Positions 1 to 12,542 of a stretch of 64,000 nt of DNA are shown here, piece by piece. A program made the position numbers and the translations under genes. Source of the DNA: Lomentospora prolificans (taxonomy: Eukaryota; Ascomycota; Sordariomycetes; Microascales; Microascaceae). The stretch lies in assembly GCA_029532625.1 (NCBI GenBank), contig JARFXM010000008.1, forward strand, positions 992,001 through 1,056,000. The letters are read 5' to 3'. A model generated the notes under the pieces. The model saw nothing but the letters and a program-made list of their open reading frames with translations, made no database searches and was not told where the DNA came from. Within the stretch, counting starts at the first letter, position 1, and every line of letters begins with the position of its first letter.

Positions 1-1069
1 AATCTGCTTGAAAATGCAATCCAGCAACCGCACGCCCTCTCACCTCCATCATCGGCATCCGCATGGTAAAGCTTGTTTCAGCTTCTATATTCTCCATTAG
101 GCCATCCCCCCTCGCTTACAAGTAGGTTATTCCTCAAAACATTTTCTAGGTGGCGGGATTTCACGGCCAGTTCGCCGTTACCACCGTATCCTTATTGTAG
201 TATCTCTGGGTAACTGTCAAAGAAGAAATAACGGGAGCTGGTGGTCAAGGGACACGCCAACTCGATTAGTGCAATCTGGCGCTCCACCCTGTGCTCTTCC
301 ATTTCAGTCCAGAGATAGTCAACCCCCCCCCCCCCGCCGGGGGCGCGCAAACCCCCCCCTCCCCTTCCCCCTTCCCCTGCTGCCAGGTAGCGTCTGGAAC
401 TTTGAGCCCGGGGGATGTTAGCACCCTGTTGTTTCTATAACTGGATGCAAGAAAAGAGCCGATAGCATAAGATCTCCAAATTATGCTACCGTCATCGCTG
501 GCCAAGGCCCTCTCGGTCTCCACCGCACACCCCCCATAGGGAACTAGGGAACAAAATACGTCTCGTCCTTCGAGGAATCGTTTGAATCGTTTATGTGCTT
601 TAACTTCTAGGATGAAAGGAGAAGCAGTCCAGGGTGACCTAGTCCTTTCTATATACATCCGAAGCTCACACCGTCCGCTCTGTAGCAGATCAGACGATAA
701 AATGCGGCCCACCTCCCACTTATAAGCATTCATAAGCATTCACTTATTGATCGTCCTTGCTTCAAATTTTCTGTCACCATATAAGAAACCAAAGTTAAGA
801 AAAAGGGGACTCGACTTCCAGCAGAGAAGATCCCGGAAGCTTATTCCTGATATGGTGCTTGGCCAAACAACTTGATTGTCTGTTAAAAAGCACATCAGTT
901 TGCTACCACCCCAGCCTGCATTTTACCTCGAACCTCTTTCTCTCAGATTTCGAGCCTACGAGCCACCAGCAACCTCATATTACGAAAAGGTACAGGAGAC
1001 TTGGGTGAAAAGGTGCCGTATCACTTTTAGTGCGTGGGATATGAACCATGGAAAGGATACCCTACTGAC
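1..1069. other. Intergenic / upstream region of the Myb gene
   Basis: No convincing gene is visible. Short open frames here lack ATG starts or family features. The notable content is a cytosine-rich block around 323-377, listed separately. The right-hand part is probably promoter and 5' leader of the Myb/SANT gene. Confidence 0.5.
323..377. repeat. C-rich low-complexity tract (G-rich on minus strand)
   Basis: A run of 13 C at 323-335 is followed, after a short G-rich interruption, by C runs of 8, 4, 5 and 4 separated by one or two bases. On the minus strand this gives at least four closely spaced runs of four or more G, so it could form a G-quadruplex (i-motif on the plus strand). Whether it does so in the cell is not shown. 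Confidence 0.8.
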
Positions 1070-2609
1070 ATGGCCATCCACAGCGAAAGCATTACCACCA
1101 TACACACCCACCCGTTCCCCTCAGGCATCCAATCATCCTACCCTATACAAGACATTACAGCGACGCAAGTGACGCTAGCCCGCGCGTTGAAATCACTTAC
1201 ATATATACAGTCCGTTGGCTGTAACCAGCATTTCACTTCTGAATTCTTTCAATCTCTCGTCAGCTCTCCAAGTATAAATCTATGTACTTGGCTGGCCGAC
1301 GCTTAATATCTGCCCTAGATTACCTCCCGAGCCTACGAAGCAACCACAACCACGGCAGCCATAGGGGTACCACCGAATCCTACACATCTCTCTTCGCAGA
1401 AGCATCAGTCTCCCGGCTTGCCGACGCTGCCCCAAAGGGCCCCCTCAAATCAAATTCTTTCCATCCAGAGCCCGGCGGCCGTCCAGAGCGGTTCGCTCTG
1501 GCGGGACCCATGCATCGGAGGCACACTGGCGGGCAACTATCGTGTAGGAGACTACAATGTCGATTACTCTACCCAGGAGTCGCATCCGGGCGAGCAGAAC
1601 CAGCAGCAGCACGCATACGAGACTCCTACACACCACCAGAACACTCTCCACCACCCGAGAGCTCCGCCTAGCGGATTACATGACACCCCCGAACAGCACA
1701 CACCGACTCACCATCCTCACCACCCAGCCATGTCGCAACATCATCCCCACCATCCGCACCAGGTGCTGATGGACCCGTCCCATATGAGCCATCCCAGGCA
1801 TCCTTTGGGTCCTCCGCACTTTGGTGCGCCGGGTCCTGTTGTTGCACCCCTCTATCCTTCCATGTCAACGCCAACCCAGCAGACACACCCGTCGCACGGA
1901 GCCGGAGTGAAGCGACCGCGGCCCGACGACCTAGACCTGGTCCCCGGCATTCCGGATCTCGAGCAACCGGATCTAGACGGAATGCCACAAGGCGGCATGG
2001 GAGCCGCGTACGCAGCAGCAGCCCACCAGCAACAGCAACAGCAACAACAGCCTCCGCAGCCAGGAGCACCGCCGACTCATCACCACCATAGGCTCCCTGA
2101 TACGGGCCCTCCATCTAAGATGATGAGGCGCGACGGTGATGGCGGTGGAGGAGCGCCCAGTATGGTGGGCCAGGCTGGAATGCCGGCACCAGCCCCCCGG
2201 CCACGAGGTCCAAAACTCAAGTTCACCCCAGAGGATGATCAACTCCTAATTGACCTCAAGGAGAACAAGAGCTTAACCTGGAAACAAATTGCGGATTTCT
2301 TTCCCGGCAGGTCTTCGGGGACTCTACAGGTGCGGTACTGCACAAAGCTCAAAGCAAAGACCACCCAGTGGACGGACGAAACGGTAAGCGACCTACCCTA
2401 CTCCACCCGACTTATCGAGCCTATCCATGACTGGCGATGGTGGCGAGACCGTTCAAATTACTAATAGATACTAGGACCAAAAGCTACGCGCGGCCCTCCA
2501 AGATTACGAGAACGAGAAATGGCGCATCGTTGCGAATAAGGTCGGAACCGGGTTCACTCCTGTTGCATGCAGAGAGCGGGCTGCCCAGCTGATGGGAGAG
2601 AACTTATAG
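1070..2609 (+). CDS. Myb/SANT-domain DNA-binding protein
   Basis: The confident part is an open frame from 1319 to a donor at 2383/2384, an intron 2384-2474 with a TACTAAT branch site, and a last exon 2475-2609. The C-terminus carries two tandem Myb/SANT repeats: the first ends exon 2 (motifs KFTPEDDQLLIDLKE and TWKQIADFFPGR), the second spans the intron (QKLRAALQDYENEKWRIVA). Before them lies a long disordered region rich in His, Pro and Gln, including a run of Gln. The probable role is a nuclear DNA-binding transcription regulator; targets are unknown. The 5' end is unresolved. The frame 1319-1418 reads like coding sequence but has no ATG. A possible first exon is 1070-1168, joined in phase 0 across an intron ending at TAG 1318, but its donor (GTGACG) is weak. 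Confidence 0.72.
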
Positions 2610-3430
2610 CATTCAATGTCCCCTCCGGGAGTCTCAGCTCCTGAGTCAGGGGACACAGTATACCCGCAGCAGCTCCATTGATGGGGTGGGAGCAGCGAGA
2701 TAAGAAAGCGGAGAATCTCCATCACGCGGCGCCAGACGACAGGTCTTGCGGGAGTCTCGACGGCAGCCCAACCCTGTGGGAACTGGTGCAGAGTTAGCAC
2801 AGAAGCCAAACCCTATGAGCTGTCCTCCTTGGTCGTCCGGCGAATCAAGACCTACCCTTCGAGCTTGCGATGCGATGCTGAAATTCACGATATCCAAGTA
2901 CTGCTCTTCGGCTGTTTTATGAGGATTTTATCCGTTCCTCTACTTACAGAGTGTGTGTCGCGCCCCATAAACCCAACAGCAGAGACCACGCTCGTTGCGG
3001 TCCTTCAGTACTTCATCCCAAGCTAGCAGTTCTCGCCTAGAAAGCTGCTCCGCTTCTCTCGTGAAACGAACGAGAGAGATCTTTCAACTGATATATAAAA
3101 ACTTTAGCCCACCGTGCTCTACGGTGCCAGGCTGGGGTTCGTTATTGCTCATTAGAGCGACTGTGATACTAAATATTGCGCTAGGATGCGAGGGGCTTTG
3201 TTCTCTTCGCTCCTCGCCAAACAGAAAAAGAAGAATGGCAAACTGGACTTTACCAGTTGCGGCCGGTTCAAGTCCTCTCTCACGCTCTGTTTACGACTAG
3301 ACTCAGCCAGGACATAAAACCCTCGGAGCTTGAGCCTATGTGAACACAACTTCCGAGGCATGGCGCAAATGTACATGAACTCCGACGAACAACCTCTGAT
3401 TCTTTTATCCCCTTTGTCTTTCCTATCTGC

Positions 3431-3450
3431 GCTATGCTATGCTATGCTAT
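3431..3450. repeat. (GCTAT)4 pentanucleotide microsatellite
   Basis: Four perfect tandem copies of GCTAT lie in non-coding sequence. This is a simple repeat with no evident function. Confidence 0.9.
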
Positions 3451-6004
3451 GCGATAAACAATAGAGGTTTATTTTTTCTTGTCTTGTATTTTTCATTATT
3501 TCATGTATCTCCTCCACCCGGTACCACCCGAACCGAAAGCACTTCACAAGAAATATCTGGATCGCGCTGGACAGAAGCCTTTGGCAACCTCACTTGTGCC
3601 AAAAGGGCAATATCAATGTGAGGGGCGACGCATAATAGGGATAATAATGTCAAATTCAGCATCGACTGCCGGGCCGGGACATGTCGAATAAAATTCGACG
3701 TACAAACCGAATCGAAACACCGCAAGTCTTTCTCTCGGATAATAACGACCAATGACGTGGTCAACGCAGCCTGTTGTCCTTTTCCCGGCTACGGCACAGA
3801 TCACTCTGATATTGCAGGGGGGTGGGCGGAAGCGACTCGGCACTCTGTTGACCAGATGATGGAACCCCCACCTCCCTTGAATCGGATTGATTATGTGCTG
3901 CAGGTTGGCGGACTAGACCTGGCCGAACTTGGGTCGACTTACACTCTCTTGGTGTCCATGAGCGGTGCTCACTTGAGTTGATTCGCCTTATTTTTTCTGC
4001 CAACTTTCTTCTGGCAGCAGCCAGCTAGGGATGCGTTGTCATTAATATACGGCATAGATGGTGGCGAAGAAGAGAACCATCACCTGGAGGCTCCTCGGTG
4101 CGGGGTTTGGGATGGAGCAAGCTATGCGCTTGCAAGCATAATGTTGATGACACCAAGTAACGGTATATGACGATGGTGGAGGGTTGGAAATTAAATAGAA
4201 GGCTGGTTATCGAGGACGGAGAATCGGCGTTGCGAGGATGTCGGCTTTCGATTCGTTATATGCGCAGGCATAACAAGATCTTTTTGAGGGCGTTAAGATG
4301 GGTGTGGCACACGAGTCCTCGCCGTCCGCTTCTGCTTTCAACGGATTAAGAAGGATGGTTTGCTGCATTGTTGTTTGGCTTCGCTTTTCTTTTACTTTTC
4401 TTACCGTTCTTGCTTTTACGGCGGGTCGACTCTCAGTAATTCCCGAGGGATTCAGAACTCCGGCTGCTTTGCTCGCGTCTTACGCTGGCTCACCATACGG
4501 TTTAGGGCTTATTGTTTTGCGTCCTCCACTAACTATTTTTTCTTTTCTTTTGGCTTCCTTTCGTTTTATTTTTCTTTTCGGTTTTTCTATTTGTATAGAC
4601 TTCTGCTCCTCACTCTGCCTATAATGCGATGCTAGAAAACCTTTTTATATTCAGTGCATTTTCATCATTCATTGAGAAGTTTCATTGCACCCTCGAGCGA
4701 GTAAGCTTCTGCGCCCCATAGAGGGTTGCAGTGCCTACATGAAGTTTCAGGTGCCTGGCGGCAGTTGATGACGCGACGAGCCAAGTGGGTGCAGGATATG
4801 CCAGGGTACTGCGTTGTCGCCTAATAGGCCAAAGGAGTTGGGCAACAAGGAGAGATTGCGGCTTGAGAGGGTTGGCATTGGAGCGCGGAAGCGGAGAGGA
4901 GATGCAGCAGTCGGAAAATTTGCATGGATTTCGGCTCATGTTCATGGAGGGTACGATGTCCCTTGATTGGGTGATGATGTTTACTGGGGCCCTGCACCGA
5001 GAATAAGGTCTCGTGGCAGTATACGATACCCTATATGAGCTTGTGCTATAGGTTTGCATTGGGAGACGTGGTGTTGGCGGTTCGCGTTTCTGGTTCGCGC
5101 ACTTTCCTTTTCATCGCGCGTATATTCGAGTTTGAAAGAGGGCGGATCACCGACCAGCTGGCTAGTCTGGTGTTAGTGGATGTGGCCCGGGTAGCGATGT
5201 AACACCGAAGTTACCGAGCGGAAGGGAGGGATATGCTGGCTTGAATCCTGGTCAAGAAGACTGATATCAACGACATTATACGTTGGAGTGCTCGCAAGGA
5301 AAAGTCGGTGACGGGATTTCCAGGGAATCTCGAGTTGGAACTCTCGACTTATATCTCAACAACTGTGCATTAACCACGAGGCAGGGCGTTTAAAACCTAG
5401 AAGAATTTAGGGGGGAAAAGGGAGGCACCCACCTGTTTACCAAGTAGATGACACAAATAGCTCGGGCTCTTCGAATTGCGTCGGATCGAAGCCACGGGGG
5501 CCGCAGTCCAGAGCGTGGAAGAACGCGGTAGGTATCAGTCCGCAAGGATAAACTTTTGTCGATTGTTGCTCACTTAGCCCCCCTGCCATGGGAGTCTCGG
5601 CGGTACGGAACGATCAGGGCCGGGTTAATCGGGAGTATCTGGCCGGGATTGCGAATCGTCAGGCGCCTCTCGCTTTGATATTACGTGCGTGACTTGATGC
5701 CTTTCAGTTTAACTGATCTGGGATCCTCAGCTTGCCCGGGTTGGCTCTACTCTCATGAATGTCGAATAGTCATTATACGGACGAATCCACGCAGAAGTCA
5801 GCACCGTAGCGAGAGAGCTGAGAGTGGCCTGCTTTCATCGAGTTTAGTTTGCAAAGAGACAACGTCGGGGGCGAAGGGGGAGCGGGGGCAACATCCAGGG
5901 ATCCCGGGCTATGATGGCCAACGAAAAAAAAAGGAACTCAAAAAGAACAAAAGGAAGGGTAAGAAGCAACATCTCAGCATCATGATAAGCGAGCGAGGAC
6001 CATG

Positions 6005-6024
6005 TATATATATATATATATATA
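6005..6024. repeat. (TA)10 dinucleotide microsatellite
   Basis: About ten TA units stand in non-coding sequence between the Myb and RAD26-like genes. Confidence 0.9.
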
Positions 6025-7948
6025 AGCCTCAAAAGCAACTTACATAACGTCGAACTAACCCACTAATCGCCAGCGTCTCCTCTCCACCAAAGAGTTTTCG
6101 GACATTCCTCCCTCTGCTCGCGGCCTCTACCCGTTACCATTAGAATCAGCGATTTACAGTCGTGGTAGGAAGTAGAGAACAGCAGCGCCACTAGACCCGA
6201 CCACTTGGTTAGGCTCGGCACTAGATTGGGTAGTAGGGAGATCACCGACGCCATCAGCTGCTGGGAAGATCCTTCCACTCCTCTAGCCAGCAATTTTCGG
6301 GGCTTTTATCCACTCTTCTTCCCTATTGTCGGTGTATTCTCCGGTCAGCCTCGTGCCTCGTCGTCTTCTCGGCGTCCGCCATGGCTTGATTTATATGCAG
6401 GGGAGGGTGTTCAATGGCTGGATGGGATCATGATCTCCGGCCCTGGATTCAAGGGAGACATGGCCGGCGATTCATGGATGGGACGGGACCACTACCGAGG
6501 TATACAGTCGAGTCTCCAGGGTTGACCTTCCCCTTTCACTACACGCCACCTAGGAAAGCGGATGGACATGGAATTTGCTTCCCTTTCAATCTACCTCGTA
6601 ATACCACGTGGGTAGATATACTTGGGCTGAACTTAGAACCTTTGTCGGTTTCGAAGGTCTACCTTCGTACAGTGTTCGCCGTAAAGTTGGCGAGGTGAAG
6701 CCGGCGGTGCGGAATTATGGCCGAGTCATTTCTCAATTCAAGGCGGGGGACAGTCTTGACTTTACACTGGAGATATTTCTCTTTCCTTTTGCTCTCTTTT
6801 TTTCGAATTCAATTCCGGAGACGAGAGGAGGTGGTATTACGACCATGTGACCACGGCCGCCCATGTAAGAAGGGATTGCGCGTTTGGCTTTGTCACGTAA
6901 GTGAAGCGGCAGATAAAACAAGGCATCGCATTCAGTGTCCGACCGACTCCCTTGCATTGCTGATGAGGCAGGGATGGTCTTGTTAGAGACTGCAGCTGAG
7001 CAAGCTATCCTGGCCGTTTTCCTCCCTTTGGTCTGAGCACGGAAACTGACGTTTTCGCTGCTGGCCCAGCTATCACTCGAAAAGGCTTTTGATCTCGATC
7101 CAAGGATAGTGGCGTTGTAGATCTACATTTTGGAGACTCGGGGTCCGGCGCCGATGGAAGCGGCCAGAGGTTCTCTGAGATGTTTGTCCGAAGCACGGGC
7201 CGGATCTCAACGGCGGCTAAGCCAGGTGGCCGCTGACCCCACCTGACTCAAAATTGCTTTGCATCATGCATGGGATGGATGGACGTGCCTCGACCTGGCC
7301 ACTTTAAGGGAGGGGCATAATTTAGTGGGAGGTTAGGCGCTGTAATCCCTAAAATGTGCTCAGAGTAATAGTACTCGTCTCGTGCTGGCGGTATTTGTCT
7401 TCCCTCGGGGGACAAGCTCTGTATTTGAACTGCACGTGATCGGAAATTTTCTAGAAACAGATTAGCCACACCGCCACACAAGTTGCCACCTGAAGCACCG
7501 TCATGAGTGATGCGGAAGGCGTCGAGATCGCTTTCACGATTTTGAACTTGCCTTAGATATTAAGGCGGTCGATACTCCTCCTAAAGGTCAATCGGGCTGT
7601 TTCAAAATCATATACTCGGATACCCTGATCTCATAATAATCATGATATTGTGTTCATTTTGAAGTCTACCTAGTATTGTGGTAGGTGGTGGTCACTTTTA
7701 AGCCCTGGAGAGCCACTGGGTTGTGAAAGTGGGTGGATCTGTATTGCCCTTCTGTTTGCCTCCCTTGCTCTGATTCACAGATCCATCACAGCTACGAAAC
7801 CTAGAATCAACAGGCCGGAACCAAAAGGCCGAATCCTAGTTCCAAAGTCCCAACTTCATATCCTCATACTCTGCGAGTTTTCTGCCCCCCCTCCTCCTCC
7901 ACGTGAACCTAGAGGCAGCGATCACGATCTTCCCTATTTACCCCAACA

Positions 7949-10900
7949 ATGTCCGAGACTGAAGAACAGAGAAAGCAGCAAAAGCAAAATTATGTGGAGG
8001 ATCGACCAATTCTTGACCCGCAGCAGCCTGCCCGGGGGGGCGAAGCCGACGATGTGAGCTCCGCGCTGCAAGGGTTGGTCGACATCCAAGATCATACAGA
8101 CATCGAACGAGATGTATCTAAAAAGGCGCAGGCGGCGGCCTTTGCTGAAGAAAACGCAAAGGACGAAAACCGTATTGCAAACCTCCGGTCCAAGATCGAG
8201 AAGCTAGAGGAGCAGAAGAGGGCCCTTACTATCGAGAAGGCGACTAAGGAGCGGATACGAGCCCCCAAAGGCCAGATAAACGGTATTGTCGACAAGATTC
8301 TCAGTTGCAATGAGAGGATCGCAGATCACACTGATGAGATTTCTGCCTTTGAGGAGCGCATTCGACAGCGCGAGAAGGAAGCGGCTGCTGCTGCTGCGGC
8401 GGCGGCCGAGGCCGAGGCATCTCAGACGGCTACCAAGGACACCCGCCGTGGCGGTCCGACTCGGGGGGAAGGAGAGGACAGGAGAGCTTTCCTGATAAGA
8501 ACGGGAAAAATCACCCCGTTTGCTGCCGTCCCCGAACATGATGATGAAGAAGAACAAGAAGGTGAAGCTGTCGCTCTGGCTCTTGAAGCGGAGGCCGCTG
8601 ATGGGGATGAGCCTCAACTTCAAACCTCCCATCAAGTCCTCCGCCAACCTGGGTTTGGCCCTCAGCTAATAAGGCCTCCTATCGATGATGACGGTATTAC
8701 GGGAGACCCAGTCACGACCAATCTAGAGACAGAATTTGGCTTGAGACCCCGGAAGCGACAACGCCCATCAGCTACGGCCGTCGACCGGGATGGTGAGGGT
8801 GTGCGCGAAGATACTCCTTCGAAGAAAGTCAAGCGGGGAAGTCGTAGGCAGGCGGATGAGGATGAAGATTATTCTGCCAGCACAAGTCACGAATCTGAGG
8901 GTGTAGAGTCCTCTACCGAAGATGGTGCGAAGCAACATCTTATCAAATTGTCCGTCATAGACGACGCCAAAGCCTCTGTTTACAAGGCACGAGTAACGAA
9001 ATGGGTCGACGAGCGAAAGAAATTGCGTGCCAACCTCGAAGGCGATCGCCAGGATGACGAAGATGAAGAAGAGTGGTTCAAGCCGACGCCGGGGAAGCCG
9101 AATAAGAGAATATTCGAAGACTATTATCTCCCAGAAGAAGTCTATGATTTTCTATTCCCTTTTCAAAGAGTTGGTATTCAGTGGCTTGCGGAATTGCACT
9201 CCCGAAAAGAAGGCGGGATTCTCTGCGACGAGATGGGACTCGGCAAGACAGGTAAGGCCGCCTTATTTGTTGGATGGGATGATCCTATGTAACAGCCATA
9301 TTCTAACCAAAGTGCCTAGTCCAACTCATTTCTTTCATTGCAACGCTCCATTTCAGCAAAAAGCTTGATGGTCCCGTCATCATTCTTGCTACCACCACTC
9401 TAATTGCGCAATGGGTCAGGCATTTCCATCAATGGTGGCCTCCCCTCAGAGTGTCCATTCTTCACTCCACGGGAACTGGCATGTTGAATCCGAAGCTTGA
9501 GGATGATGAAAGCTTCTCGTCTAAGCCCGTCACGAAAACCGCTGCTGCGCGCAAGATCATCAATGACGTGGTCAAGGATGGCCATGTCCTGTTGACTACC
9601 TACAGAGGCTTGGACACCTACTTGGACGAGCTTTCGGAAATCAATTGGGGTTATGCTGTTCTCGATGAAGGCCATCACATTCGCAATCGGACCACTGACG
9701 CCGCGAAGGCTTGTAAGCAACTCAACACTTGGCATAGAATCATCCTTTCAGGAACCCCCATTCAGAATAATCTGCGAGAGTTGTATTCACTCTTCGAGTT
9801 CGTCAACCCCGGGCTACTCGGCGACCTGCGGCAATTTATGGAATTCTTCGAAACGCCTATCAAGAACGGCCACCACAGAGGCGCAAGCACACTAGCTATC
9901 GCCACTGGCGAAAAGTGTTCCAAGACCTTGCGTGATACTATAAAGCCTTATATGCTTCGCCGAATCAAGGCTGATGTTGCCAACAGCTTACCCCCCAAGA
10001 CTGAGCAGGTCTTCTTCTGCAAGCTGACCCCACGGCAAGAACACGTTTACCGGGAGGCGCTGGAAGCACCGGAGGTCAAAAGGGCCTTTAACTTTGGCTC
10101 AACTGCTGAAACTCAGCGTAGGGCGCTTTTCTCAGCAATTGAGACCCTAAGGAAAGTCTGTAACCATCCCGACCTTCTCCACAAGAGGAACAGGTCTCAG
10201 TTGCCCGACTACGGGCATGTTGAACGCTCGGTGAAGATGCAAGTGCTTTCCGAGCTGCTAAAAATCTCTAAGCGATTCGGCCACAAGACTTTGGTCTTTA
10301 GCCAGAGTCTTGATATATTGGATATGATCCAGACCCTTCTTCGATCGCAAAACATCTCTTTCATCCGCATGGATGGCAATACTCCCAACACGGAGCGACC
10401 TCATATGGTTGATGAATTTAACGGTTCCCCGGACCTAGACGTTTTCCTACTGACCCCACAAACTGGGGGCGTCGGACTGAACCTTACCGGAGCCGACCGA
10501 GTGATTCTCTATGATCCGGCGTGGAACCCTGCGGTGGACCGACAAGCCATCGAACGTGCGTGGAGATTGGGTCAGACAAAGTCTGTCAAGATCTATCGGC
10601 TGCTTACTCCTGGGACTATTGAGGAGAAGATGTATCGAAAGCAGCTATACAAACAATTTGTTGCGGACAACATGCTGAAGGATGGAAACACAAATCGGTA
10701 TTTCGATACGACAAACCTCCAGGACCTCTTTGACTATGGGTACGATGCCCCCGAGGCGCCTCTTTTCGATGATATACAGCCAGCCGCACGGACATCCAAT
10801 CCTGAATCTCAATCCCAAACTCTACCTCATCGTGGCGCGAGAGCAAAAGCTGGCGAACCCAAAGAATCCGAGAGTCGCGCCCTCAATGCAGTTCAGAAGT

Positions 10901-11412
10901 TTGGCGGCTTAGAGGAGTACAAGGATCCTGGTGCAGAGGAGGACAACCTACTTGATGCTGTGGTCACCAGCAATGCTGAGGCTGTATATAACCACGACGA
11001 CGTCGTCAACGCGCGCAACCGCCAGCCTCCTGAAAAGCGACTCACTGAACAGGAGGCCCACCGGCTCAACGAGCGGACGGTGCAGTTCTTACGCCAGCAG
11101 TCTACGAGGACCCACGCGGCGCGGTCGGCCGGCCGACCGGGGGACATAAAGCCGAGGGAGATGCCGGTCGCGGCCATGTCGATGGGACCGGATAAGTCCA
11201 ACTGGAAAGTTGACAAGGTAAAGACGCACATTGTCAACTTCGTCAAGAGGAGGGGTGGTAAGACGCAGACGAAGGACCTTGTCACTTACTTCAATAGGGA
11301 GCACCGTGGGATTTCGTCGGATGTATTCAAGAGGGCTTTGTATGCCGTTTGCGTCGAGGATGAGTCAGGTGTGAGGGGGCGATCAGTGTGGAAGCTGAAG
11401 CCGGGACAGTAA
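7949..11412 (+). CDS. rad26: RAD26/CSB (ERCC6)-type Swi2/Snf2 DNA-dependent ATPase
   Basis: Exons are 7949-9251 and 9320-11412, giving 1131 residues, close to yeast Rad26. The family couples repair to transcription by remodelling stalled RNA polymerase II. The N-terminus (about 45-155) is a charged coiled coil typical of CSB proteins. The ATPase core starts near residue 395, with Walker A (DEMGLGKT, about 427-434), DEGH (550-553) and SGTPIQNN (about 578-586). The helicase C part has motif VI-like ERAWRLGQ near 850. The C-terminus (about 1065-1128) looks like a small winged-helix fold. The intron splits the codon just after GKT of Walker A. Motif V reads LLTPQTGGVG instead of the usual TT(R/K)VGG, so this is a divergent member. 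A related Snf2 subfamily is possible, but CSB fits best overall. Confidence 0.88.
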
Positions 11413-11813
11413 GCTATCTATATAGAACTTGGCGCTTTTAACCAGGGCGCACTTAAGAGTCTTGATACCCGCTTTTGATAAATATTACGTGAATTAGTTC
11501 ATCACATTTCCAGGAACCTCTATACTGATGTGCGATATCACGGTGCCACAACTACGGATGTTCAAGTGCAATGATTCCGGGAGCCTGAGCTGCAGCTGAT
11601 GTTTTGATCTACCTATAAATGACCTAAATACGTGATCACAGCTTTGCAGAAGAATGGGGACCAGGCAGCAAGGCCGTTCCCCGCGTCTTTGTTCCCCATC
11701 ATGGCCCCGACAGTACCAAAAAGAAGGTCCGAACTTTTGAATAACCATTGCAAACGGTCCAGAACCGAACATCCACACGTGATACGAACGCCCAGAAAAG
11801 TGATATAAGGAAA
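11413..11813. other. Convergent intergenic region, RAD26-like / RPS14
   Basis: This is the 3' flank of two converging genes, about 400 bp. It holds 3' UTR sequence and no recognisable gene. Confidence 0.6.
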
Positions 11814-12542
11814 TCACAGACGACGACCACGGCGACCACCCTTCCTGCGAGTAGAATCGGAGGGAGTGGGGGTGACGTCCTCAATGCGGCCAATCTTCAT
11901 ACCGGCACGAGCGAGGGCACGGAGGGCAGACTGGGCACCGGGGCCGGGGGTCTTGGTACCAGTACCTATTCACAAATCGGATTAGAATCCTGGCTTTCTT
12001 CCCTGTGTCGCCTGGTTCAAGATTTTTACTTACCACCGGTGGCTCGGATCTTGATGTGGAGGGCAGTGATGCCGAGCTCCTTGCAGCGGGCAGCGACGTC
12101 CTGGGCAGCCAACATGGCAGCGTAGGGAGAAGACTCGTCACGGTCGGCCTTGACCTTCATACCACCGGTAACACGGCAGATGGTTTCACGGCCACTGGAA
12201 TCACCCATGTTAGCCTCTGAACCATTCTCTTATTATATCCACAGAGATCGAGGGAAAATTGACATCGCGCAACGATGGAAGGCGTTTTAGGTGTCTATTC
12301 TACGTACGTGAGATCGGTGACGTGAACGAAGGTGTCGTTGAAGGAGGCGAAGATACGGGCAACGCCGAAGACGAGTTCACCTGTGAGCGGTGGGGGGGCA
12401 CGTTAGCGAGGCCATTATTTCGGAAGACTTGGCTGAGTTGCGAGAACGCGCGCCAGATCTAGGTGATCGACATACCCTCGCGGACCTGGGGGCCCAAGGA
12501 GATGTTCTCCTGGGCGGGCTTGGTAGTCTTCTTGGGAGGCAT
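11814..12542 (-). CDS. rps14: 40S ribosomal protein uS11 (S14)
   Basis: Four exons on the minus strand are 12542-12476, 12380-12308, 12194-12034 and 11965-11814, encoding 150 residues. The start MPPKKTTKPAQEN, the core motif TFVHVTDLTGRETICRVTGG and the basic C-terminus RRKGGRRGRRL are diagnostic of uS11, a small-subunit protein on the platform near the mRNA exit and the 3' end of 18S rRNA. All donors are GT and acceptors AG; codon phases close exactly. The gene is transcribed away from RPL7, and the two start codons are 406 bp apart, so they probably share regulatory sequence. Codon use is strongly biased to C-ending codons, as expected for a highly expressed gene. Confidence 0.96.

Larger units (their letters stand above)
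2610..7948. other. Gene-poor 5.3-kb region
   Basis: No open frame here has family-like sequence, plausible splicing or convincing codon bias on either strand. Contents include a (GCTAT)4 repeat, a T/C-rich stretch around 4360-4620, a (TA)10 repeat and the promoter of the RAD26-like gene at the right end. No ATG occurs in the last ~100 bases before the RAD26-like start codon. Confidence 0.55.

Noticed and set aside
3260..3285. tRNA T-arm-like GGTTCAAGTCC
   Set aside because: Flanking bases do not form a T stem and no anticodon or acceptor arm is present.
6966..7010. C/D-snoRNA-like string (TGATGA ... CTGA with TTGC/GCAA ends)
   Set aside because: Only about 40 nt between boxes, short stem and no recognisable rRNA complementarity; likely chance.
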